64,000 nt of DNA. Source: Endomychus coccineus (Eukaryota > Arthropoda > Insecta > Coleoptera > Endomychidae). The notes under the pieces are model-generated. The model was not told where the DNA came from and did no database searches. It saw only the letters and a list, made by a program, of their open reading frames with translations. The position numbers were made by a program, and so were the translations under genes. The stretch spans positions 14,361,282-14,425,281 of the forward strand of contig OY294068.1 of assembly GCA_958510875.1 (NCBI GenBank). Direction: 5' to 3'. Positions 34,931-46,900 of the stretch are shown piece by piece. Position 1 is the first letter of the stretch. Each line of letters opens with the position of its first letter.

Positions 34931-37900
34931 CTGGTAATTTAAAAAACATTGGACTGCATTTCTCATTTAAATTATACAATAAGATAAGTAGATACAACTC
35001 AGGGGCGGACCCAAGTGTCATTATCGCGCTCAAATTACATAGAAGTAGCTTTACTTAATTTTTTATATCGCGCGCCTTTTAGAATCCCTTAACGGACAGA
35101 AGGCGTTTGATTCAAAGAGAGGATTGAACTTTTCTATATTCGTCGGGTTAAGTGGCCATCCTCGCGGATTTTAGTTGTAACTGAATTTAATAGACGTTCA
35201 GAAATAATTAATCATAATTAATAACAATAATATTCATCACAATGACAATCAACGTAAATGTAAAGAAATTTTGTTGTGTGCCGAGTTGTTTAAACAATGG
35301 TTCAAATCCCGCTTATATTTTTCATAATTTTACCAGTGTAGTATAGGAATCTTCCATCCCTATACGAGATTACCTAAAATCCCTCAATTACAGAATACAA
35401 CCTTATTTCTATTATTAAATGTATGTAATCCATATGTTTATAAATTCATAGGCGATACAGAAACAATATGTTTAGTGTTACGATTACCTTCCAATAACAT
35501 AAACATATTGTTTAGTATAAGCTACACAACAAGGGACCCTGACATCCGAGCGTGGGAACCTTGAGTCAAGATAGTATTGATAGACCGATATACAGGGTGA
35601 GCCGGTTTTTTGTAGCCAAACTGCAACAGGAGATAAAACAAGTGTTTTTAAGAAGAAAAGTTCAATAAACATATGTCGTAGAAGGCTTCGTTTTCGAGAT
35701 ACAGGGTGTTGAAATTGAAAAAAAACAATTCGTTTTTTGCGAATATCTCCGGAACCGTTTATCGTACAGAAAACAGCTTTCGTAAGCATTTTCTACTCAT
35801 AGTAAGCTATGTTCTGTGTGATAAAAATTTTTTTTTTACTCATAATTGGTGAAGATTTTGAAGGGGTAGTGGGTGTTTTTCTCCCCAACTTCTACGCCAA
35901 TGTTTTCTACACAAAAAAGGTACTCTTGGTCATAAGCTCTAAAGTTGACCGTTTTCGGGAAAAATCAACTTTCATGTTGAAAAACATGGTCAATCCTTTG
36001 ATTTTGTTACTTGTTCTACTTGTTTGAATAAATTTCGTCTAATTAGTAAAAATTGACCATGTTTTTCAACATAAAAGTTGATTTTTCTCGAAAACGGTCA
36101 ACTTTAGAGCTTATGACCAGAGTACCTTTTTTGTGTAGAAAACATTGGCGGTTCTAATGGTTGTCTCAAAACCGTTTTTTTTTTCAGTGGCAAAGAAGTT
36201 GGGGAGATAAACACCCACTACCCCTTCAAAATCTTCACCAATTATGAGTAAAAAAAAATTTGTATCATACAGAACATAGCTTACTATGAGTAGAAAATGC
36301 TTACAAAAGGTGTTTTCTGTACGATAAACGGTTCCGGAGATATTCGCAAAAAACAAATTTTTTTTTCAATTTCAACACCCTACCCTGTATCTCGAAAACG
36401 AAGCCTTCTACGACATATGTTTATTGGACTTTTCTTCTTAAAAACACTTGTTCTATCTCCTGTTGCAGTTTGGCTACAAAAAACTGACTCACCCTGTATA
36501 TACTAAGATTAGATTAACCAGAGCTTTCGGTTTCAGATTCAGATTCATTAATCATTATTGACTGTATTATTATTGATTGTATCAGTATCATTGTTATTGT
36601 GTGGAGCGAGACATTAAGTCATTATGACGTCGAGCCCTACGTTCAGTAAAGTGCAACCCTTTTATAAGTGAGTGTTTTAATTCCTATGCCCCCAAAAGCT
36701 AATCCCCACCCACATGGCGATCATTGCCAAACAATACTAAGGACTTGATCCCCACATGGCGTTCCTGGCAGAATCGCCATGTGGGGATCAGCTCATCAGA
36801 CCTGTTACGGATCCACGTAACGCTTTCCATCAATAAGGTCCTCCGTAAAAATATATTCTATGTTAAAAATGAGGATGGAAGGGGATGTGACAGTTTAAGC
36901 AAGTAAGTAGAATTTTCATTCGCTAATTCCAAAAGTTTGACATTTCGTAAATAATATAATTGACACTAACCTGGGTTGAGGGCTTAACTTCTTCATCAAC
37001 GAAAATAGGTTCGTCGGAATCGGTGTCCAAAAGATCTATGACTTCCGGATTAGAATTTGTACTTTCGCCCACTATCATGACGTCACTGTCTTCGTCGCAG
37101 TCCGAAATGTCCAAACATACGTCTGACGCCGTCATATCGGAATTAATCAAGTTGTACACGAAATTATAAAATTCTGGAATGAACCGATCCGCTACCGCTC
37201 TATCCTGGAATAATTGTCTGATGAAGTCGATGAAATTCGGATGGGTTATCGATTCGAGCATAACATAATTCTGTATTTGATACGAAATGAACGTGATCGC
37301 TCTCGGGTTATGACTCATCAAAATCCTCAGCTCTTGCTCCAGCCAAAATTCGATCTGATTTTTGATTCTGTTCGTTCTGAAAACACAAATGAATGCTGTC
37401 ATACAAACACTGTTCACTTTCAGAAAGAAACGACGTCATAGTTGGTTACTTTTACAACCAACTCACATCAACAATTTTCCTAAATAACTGTCGCATTATC
37501 TTCGTCAAACCAGGTATATTTCATTTTAACGGTTGGAACACATTACACAGTTGCTGATATAAACTATATTAACTTCATTAACCTGTCGTCGTACAGTCGG
37601 GAGAACCTGGGGACTCACTCCACGGATGGTACACAACCATAGTGAGACCCATTGTAACATACGCCGCCATCGTGTGGTGGCCAAAGACAAAAACTAAAGC
37701 ATCCCAGCATTCACTGAACAGAGTTCAGAGGCTGGCATGCTTAGGAGTAACAGGCACAATGTCGACCACACCAACGGCTGCTATGGAGAAGCTGTTGGGG
37801 TTGGAACCACTGCACCTCGCCGTTCAGGCAGAGGCCATAAGAGGAGCGTATCGCTTCGATCTTATCGGCCAAGGAAAGGCTGATCAAAAAGGCCGAAGCA

Positions 37901-40900
37901 TCCTCGGATTGCTTGGATCACCTGGGCCATTGGGGATGAGATCCGATAGGATCAAGGTTCACAGCACTTCCGTGCCTTTCATTATTGAAACCGTGAATGG
38001 GCGGGAGAACGCTGGGGGCAGTCCTCATATGATATCAGGGGACTCCATTTGGCTTACCGAGGGCACCAAGACGGAAAAAAGTACGGGTGCTGGAATAGTC
38101 GAGAAAACGGACCAAGGGGAAAGAATTTCTTTGAACCTAGGGACTTTTGCGACAGAATTCCAAGTAATAATAGTTGCAATTACAACATGTGCTCAAATTA
38201 TGAGGGAGAGAGCCTATGAGAATAGACAAATCACAATCATAGTGAGCAACCTGACAGTGCTCAAGGCACTGGAGTCATACACAATCACCTCACAATGTGT
38301 GCTTGATTGCGTCAAAGAACTAACGGCACTAGTAATGAACCCCAATAGAGTAACACTCGTTTGGGAGTCTGAAGAAACCAAACGAGAAGGGACAGAAACT
38401 GCCGTCGCACTCGCTAATGCGGGGGCGCAAAAACCACTGATTGGACCAGAGCCAACCTGTGGCATTTCTCATGCCACAGCGAAATCTGTAATCCAAAAAT
38501 GGCTCGAGATAGAGCACCGTGCCTACTGGAGAGAACTGCCCCGCATGTCGCACTCCAAGCGACTGATGGGAGATTTCCAGCAGCAACGAGCAAAAAATCT
38601 GCTGACGTTCAGCAGACAAGAAATACGGAATCTTGTTGCATTCCTGACCGGACAAGCCCCATGCAACAAACACCTCTACACGATGGGACTGGTAGATCCT
38701 CTACGCAAAAAAAAAAAACTATTAAATTGACTTGACAGTAGGTTCATACTATAAATAACAAACGTTCACCTGTATCCACTAAAAATACTCAAGTACTGAG
38801 GACCTTTCGGCTACCAAGTAAACATCATCAGAGTAAACTAAATTATAAATCGAAATGTGCCTGTTTAAATACTATTTGAGGATAATAATGCAAACAAGGG
38901 GTTATCCTCAGCTGAAGATAAATCGTAATTTAATAAATTGCTCTTTCGTTTATACATTTCCACCCCTTCTAAATTACCTAGATATTTATCTGTACTGTGT
39001 TTTAAAAGTGATAAACTTTCTGGAGAAATGTTGTGACCTGTATTCAAAATATGTTTGGCTAACGCTGATTTTTCACAATTACTTTTCTTTATATGGGTAA
39101 AATGTTATTTATATCGGATTAGAATGTTCCTTTTAGTTTGATCCACATAGTATTTCATAGTTAATTAGTAGGTTGAAGTTCATGATTCGTTGTAAATATA
39201 AATTTTGATAGAATTAAGCTTTAAAAGTATAGAAATAATTCTTCCCAGGACTGTAAGAAGCTGCAAAAACAAACACAACGGTTCCACGATAATATTACTC
39301 AAGAGATATGAATATTAGTGCATTACCTGAACTCAGCTGGTGAAATATTCCTAAAATATCGATTTTGTAGCCACATGGCGTCATCGCTATAAGCAGTGCG
39401 TTGAGCATCTCCATTGACCGGATCTCCAGAAAAATATAGAGGTAGCCCTTGTCTGTAAATTAAAATATTTGCTTTCATCTCACCTATAAACAAACGGCCT
39501 CTTTCTAAAACTAAAATCTTACTATGTTCAGTTACATGTGTGACGTAGGTGGTATTTTGTAATCTTTAGTGTTCATAACAGACAACAACTTAAAAAAGTT
39601 TTTGACTTTTCTGAGAAGCACAATGTCAGAAGATCGACTCAACGCATTGGCGGTCCTATCAATAGAAAAGAAGTTCGTCCAGTCTATCCAGAGTTTTTCC
39701 AGCATGAAAAATAGGAGAATGGATTTTACGTACAAAAAATAGGTATTTTTTCTCTTGTGCCTACCCTCTTTCATAACTCACGAGCCGCCACTGCAGATCA
39801 ACACAGTTATCTTCTACTTAAACAGCTCTCAGTATATTGCAAATAAATAGTGGAAGTTGCACGTTTTAAATGGTAAAAGGATACCGCACACTTTAGTAGG
39901 GAAAGTGGCCCCCTGTCGAATTGGCTGAATTTTTGATATGTTATAGTCCAAGTCATTCCGAACAAAAAGTTCAATGGGCACAACTTTTTCTATAGGCTGG
40001 TTTTGGCGCTAGAGGCCATTGAAAACTTTCATTTGTTCTTCATTGTTAAACAACACGAAACGTTATCCTCGATAATAATCACTTTTCCGAATAATCAAGA
40101 TCTAAACAGTCATTAATATGAGATACTATTAGAAGTATTGTTCATTGATGTCACTATAGGTGATCAATTATACAGCGTGTTCCAGCTATCACGGTCAAAA
40201 TAATACTTCAAGTTGATGACTGAAACTCAAGAATATAACAAAAATTGGTCTATCATTTTGATAGGGTTGTGTCGAATGAGTACGTAAATACATCCGATAA
40301 TTGTACTGATGCTCAAGGAGTGTGGCGGAGAAACTCCTTTTAGCGGGTCAACAAAGCCTCCATTTGCACATTCAGCATAAATATAATAGGAAGGAAATAA
40401 TGGGCTATAACTCAATAAATATATTATATGTAACATTTAACTTAACCATTGAACCTGGTATCGTTGACCCAAATGAAAAACTCTCGACTGAACCCTAATA
40501 ATTCATTTAATGATTTACAGTGTGTTCCATCTGAGAACATATCAATATGAACAAAGAAACAAGGAGAATATGCCATAAACAGTCTAAACAATCATAGGTT
40601 CTTCATTATTATGTCTCTCTGCAGCATCAGATACGGTATGAAGTATTTCGGTCGAAGGATACTTAACATTGGCAGCATGACGGGCATATCCAAGGTACCA
40701 AAGTACGCTAGCTACATGCGAACATGTACCCAATGTACGACTTCCTGATTTGCACGTACAGTAGTACCCCTGAATTGGCACACCTTCCAAACTGACATTG
40801 TACTTGATCCACAGTTGGTATTTGATACTATTTCGATGACGAGATTTTATTCTCATCCTCAATAGACCTGGAATTTCAATACGGTCGTCGAATTCAAATA

Positions 40901-43900
40901 AAACGTTTCCCAAATCCTGTCTATTATCTTGTACATAAGATGGAGCTATTTTTATCTGGAAAATTCCGAATGTTAGTTCTCGTAGGTACTCCAAACTGAG
41001 AACTGGAAAATTTAGTAATTGGTTTTCCTCCATTGGAAACCATCTACCATGTCTTCGTAGCAGACCCTCTTCTTCTATTCTCAACTGGAGTTCATTTATT
41101 TCATTGGCACGGTTTAACATTATCTGAGCTAGCTCAGCATTGGCTCCTTCCATGGTAATTGGTTCATGATACCTATTGATTATCGCACATGCTATTCTGA
41201 TATAGTCTCCTATATGCAGAACTTGTGGCATTGGTACAGTATCTCTGAAGAATTTGAACATATTCTTTATATGACCGTTTCTAGCTTCTAGAATCCATCT
41301 CGTTTTCGTAACTAGTCTAGATGAATTTGCCTCTTCGGTTGTAAGCTGATGCTGTCCACCACCAAGTGCTACGGGCATTTTTACTACTATACCTAAGTCA
41401 CCCAAGAAATTCTGTGCGTCACGGTATCCCCTATCTAACATGAAAATATCACCTTCTTGGAACCAGTTCCTCAGACCCATTAAATCTCGTTCATACTCAT
41501 GTCTCAACATTGCCGCATCATTATTTCTTGAATCAGAGAAATAAGGACCGTGAACATCTAGGATATAACCATTGGGAGCAACAATCAATGCAGGTTTCAA
41601 AAGATGGTAACCCTTGTGTACACAGTATGATTGACGTAATACTTGAAATGTCCGACTTTTGGGTATTTTTATGTACGTCCCGTCAATATAAGCTATTGCT
41701 CTTCGATAATTTGGTTCAGGATTGTAAAGGGTATTTGCAAAATCCGTAACATGTCTAGTAATATATTGGCCCCTCTCTATATGCTGATACCCTACATTTT
41801 GTGGAACGAATTGTTGTAATAATGATACACGCACTTTTTGAATTGCCAAGCTCACAGCTTGACGACTGGAATAGGAAGAATTGATCGGAAAGTCCTTGTC
41901 GTAATTTGCACAAGAAACATAACAAATCTTTCTTCGCTATTGCTCTATTTTTCTGATGAATATTGACGCGATTGCAAAATTCAAAGAGGTCTGTAAACTG
42001 CACTTTTTTTATTGGAGTCGGCTCCTGGAACTCTTCATCAGTAAAATTATCCTCGTTATTGTATTTATTTGTTGATTTATAGTTCAGCACAGCTTCTCGT
42101 AACGATACTAACATATGTTTGAGTTCATTACCTTTCAAATTGTATGGTCTTGTTATTCCTCTAAGCCCATTCATAAAAGGTGGCAGAAGATGTTCCTCCT
42201 CAGTCAAATGACCACCACAGATTCTGACGCCGTCAGGTGCAAACATTCCGGTCTTCAGAAATACATCCAACCTACCAGAAGGTGACATTCTACCAAGATT
42301 TTCAAATCTACCACATACAAAACATGACGTATGAGAGGTTCGCAACAAAACTTTAAGTACAGTTGGATCGGGATCTTCTTCATAAGCTTGTATCTCTGAG
42401 AGAATACTCAAATGACAGTTTCGGCAAATCCTTGTCTGTTCAATAAAAGGTATTTGAGGCAATTCTAATTCATTCCTTCGACGTTCGGCAATGGCTCTGC
42501 TTTCTTCGTCCAAACGTACCATTTGCCTTGGTGTTCCATTGTACTCACAAACAAAACATTCAAATCTCACTGCGAAATTATACGCCATATTCAACTTTAT
42601 ATTGACATGAAGTAACAAACAAACAAAACCTTGCTAGAAACTTTGACATCATTTCCAAAGCCATCTACAGAAAAATGTGTTTTTCTGCAGTAAAGGGATG
42701 CAATGTTTTCATATTATCCAGTAGGTACCCTTTAAGTTCGAGGATGAATAAACAATTTTTAAAAGAAATCTGGACTATACTTTTATACAGGGTGGGGCAA
42801 TAGTGTGTCTTTCGATTTCTAGAGTTGTTCTATTGTGATATCGACTTGAAAACGAAAGTTAACTAGACAACAGAATCTAGCACAAGAATGTTTTGCATTT
42901 ACAGGGCGATACGAAAAAAATCGGGTTGGAAGGTGAAGTGCATTATTTTAAAAAGAAATATCATTAATAATAATAATAAAAATAATGATAATGATATATA
43001 TTAGTGAATTTTTCAAACATCTACATAACCTCCATTCACCACTACACCTACTATTATTGATTGTCTCTGAATCACTTGGACTTTTTGGTCGAAATTGGGT
43101 AGTCCATTTGCAGATGCATACCTTGAAAATCCCTGATGATAGATTTAGAAAGAAAAAAAAGGCCATTTTATAGACAGACTTGTAATATTTCTCATTCTTT
43201 TTCATGGCCTAAAATTATTCAGGATGGTCGAACAATATTTTTCAGTAGGTACGGAACTTTTCGAATATAACTTTCGATTTCTTTTAAAAGGAACACTCCT
43301 TATATTTTTCGCCTATGTGATGTAGAATACGGTGTAGAATAGGATTCATAAACATTTTTTCATTGTAGATCCCTAAGACGATTTGTAACCATTTTCGAAT
43401 TATTGCACTTTAAAAATTGTAGGTAGCTGGAACACACTGTATAATTGGCCACATGTAACAACACCAAAGAAAAATACTTTTAACAGTATGTCATAGTAAT
43501 GACTGTTTAGATCTTGATTATTCAGAAAAGTGATTATTATCCAGGATAACGTTTCGTGTTGTTTAACAATGAAGAACAAATGAAAGTTTTCATTGGCCTC
43601 TAGCGCCAAAACCAGCCTATAGAAAAAGTTGTGCCCATTGAACTTTCTGTTCGGAATGACTTGGACTATAACATATCAAAAATTCAGCCAATTCGACAGG
43701 GGGCCACTTTCCCTACTAAAGTGTGCGGTATCCTTTATACCATTCTACAGTCAAATTTTTAAACTTTAATTTGGATGTTTGCTCAACACTATATATGAAA
43801 GGATAACTAAATAATAAGGTAAATTGTGTTACCTATAATAAAACCTTTTAATTTCATATTTTAATCACATTTCTTGCTATTCCCCTTTTTATCTAACTTT

Positions 43901-46900
43901 GATAACATCTGCTTGATAGTTTTTTCCGAAACTACATAACGTCGTATACACCCGTAAACTATAATGTTAACCACTAAACTATCAAATGTGACATCGGTAA
44001 CACTACCGGCCGTGCTTCAAGAATTCTCTACTTGAGACCTCGCAGTAGTCACGAGTTGGGTATGAAGATTTCAGCAAAGGAGAAAACGAAAAGTTTATAA
44101 TGGCTTCCGTCTAGTTTCATCATGACAGGGAATCGTCTCCAGAGGAGGTCCAACGCACGGCAAAACTAGCCAAGATACTTGAAGAAAGAAAATGCGGGCT
44201 ACACTAAATCCATAGAAGAGACACTTGAGCTATTGATGAAGGCCAGTTTTACGGATATTAGTTTTCGAAAGAGTGAGAGCGACACCCACTCCACCGGGAG
44301 ACCTGAGGGGAGAAACTGGTCTCTGGTAGCAAAAGTGGTAAACGCTGGAAAAGTAAGGAGAGCTATCAACCCCTTTGAGGCGTTCAAGTCACCGGGCTCT
44401 GATGGATTGTTTCCACAACTTCTGCAAAAGGGTCTGGACTCAATCCTGGTTCCGCTGACTTGGGTACTGAGGGGTTGTATTGCGGCAGGATACACGCCCA
44501 AGGAGTGGAAAAGAACTCATGTGACCTTCATTCTTAAAGCGGGTATGAAGAGCTATGTAAACGTCAAGGATTACCGGCCTATAAGTTTTACGTCGTTTCT
44601 GTTGAAGACGTTAGAGAGGCTTGTAGACTGGTATCTTAGGGCAGGAACTATGAAGCATTATCCCCGTCACGAGGAACAGCATGCTTATCAGATGGGCAGA
44701 TCTGTAGAAACGGCTCTCCACTGGGCTGTTGGCTTTATAGAGCAACAGCTGAAGTGGAAGAGTCTGCATTGATGCCTTCTTGGACATAGAGAGGGCCTTT
44801 AACAAGACCTCTGGGAGCTCTATTGAACAAGCGGCGGAGACATGGTATCCCGCGAGAGCTAATAGGGTGAATTATGAACACCCTTGAAGGCGCGTGGCAA
44901 GGCTATACTCTGAAACGTTCTGTATCAAAAGGGTCTCCACAGGGAGGGGTACTCACCCCCTTTTGTGGAGTTTGGTCGTGGATGAGCTACTAAGGGGTAA
45001 GATTAAACCGTGCTGGTATTAAGTCAGTAGATTATGCGGATGACTTCGCTATACTCTCCAGAGGTGCCTAAGAGGGTACCTTGCAGGAGCTTGTTCAACA
45101 AGCCTTAATAATTACACAAGTCTGATGTAGAGAGAACAAACTCTCCATTTAGCCGGAGAAAACTACCATTATCAATTGCCTACATAAGTAAAAATATGAG
45201 CCTATAAGAGGTCCAAGAAGTTCAAGACTACGTGCATGTAAGAAACAACTGTTTTTGAAAAATATAAAGTGTTTCGTTGTTTTAATAAGTGTAGAGGCTA
45301 TAATCACAAAATTGTTGAATGCAAATGTTCTAAATTCTCAGGCCCAGATTCATACAAAGATTAATAATAAGAATAATACAAACACAAATTGTGTAAATTG
45401 TTCAAATCATAATCAAAAAATTACACTAAATTAAAAATAAATCATGATGCGTTTTTCCCACAATGTCCTATATATTTAAAAAACCTGAATATTTGAAAGG
45501 AATGTACGGATTATCGATGTTGAATTTATGTATAACAAGGTGAATCTTAATGTATATCACACTTTATTAATATTATCTTTTTATGGATAACTTCTTAAAC
45601 AAAGTAGACAATCGACATATTTCATTATAGAGTTGTAATCTACAAAAAACAGGTCATCCCCATGAGGGTGAAAAAGTATCGAAAATTTTAAGTTTTCGTG
45701 TATCAAATTCAATTATTTGAAAGATAAATTTCCTGTTACAGGTATTACAGATCCTACTGTCCCGAACATAAATGGTTTCAGTAATAACTTAAATTTATCT
45801 CAAACCATGTGATTTAAACAATGAAATAATCGTCGGCGAAATTAATATTAACATAACTGCAAATCCGTCAATATTAAACAGTACAAATGATTATTTAAAA
45901 ACTAGGAAGTCGTCAGTACGCTGCGCATGCCCGAAGGGTTAAGACTGAGTAAGTGGGTGCGCCGAAAGGATGGGCTTATGATTTCGCTACACTCTCGTCG
46001 TCCTTCGCATAAGCCGATAAAGAGCGTGCGCCGCTGTCTGCCTAGTTGTGCGAGCTCGATTCCGCTATTTAGAAATCTTCTATGTAGTGATGGGAATAAT
46101 GGAGATATTTCAGTAATCAATTATCAGTAATAGAGGCAGAGCCGTCCAATATGTGGCGGACCATCAGATGTTCAGCTATTATATAGCAATACTAGTTTTA
46201 AGGTTTTCAATAATACGGTAATATAAAAAAGTTATGTTTTGTAAGAAACACGTCTGGAGACACTTTTCATACACTGTCGCGCTCAGGATTGGTTGACAGC
46301 AATATAATCTCAGGCAAAAATTTCCTAAAAATCATTACTTACATTCTATGCAAAAGCCAACATAAGGTAAATGACTATATTAATTTTTCTCTTATTCTCC
46401 TACACCTTCAAGGGTATTACAGAACTTCTTTATAAAATACATACTAGAATTTACGACTCGTGAATATATACTGGGTGGTGAAATATTGTAAATACATTCA
46501 AGGGTACATTTTTCTTGCAACCAATAATATATTATCCAATTATTAAATATTCAACTACATCCTTACCTGTCCAAGGTATAACCAGAAATTGATACTCTAT
46601 TGATAAGTTGATGACTATGTAACATTTGTTGAATAGCATGTTCTCCACCAGTATCAACAGTAAATGTAGTTCTGAAAAAAAATTAGAAACATTCGTCATT
46701 AGTAAATTCAGCTGTGGTTAGATATTTTATAAAATCAGCTAATTCAAACCCACTCGAGAACACTCTATACGACATCATCCAGGGAGGTCTTAGGACCACA
46801 GAGCAATGATGTGAATTAGACTAAGAATTAACCCTTGTAGAGCTACAAGTGTTATGTATAAGGAAAAGGAAGAAGGACCATTTGAAGGAAATTGAGCTGA

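Noticed and set aside
35484..36506. Mirror-image open frames of 60-101 codons
   Set aside because: Both members of each pair come from the two arms of a palindromic element.
36759..36790. CCCCACATGGCG inverted repeat
   Set aside because: A short hairpin in intronic repeat sequence with no terminator or element context.
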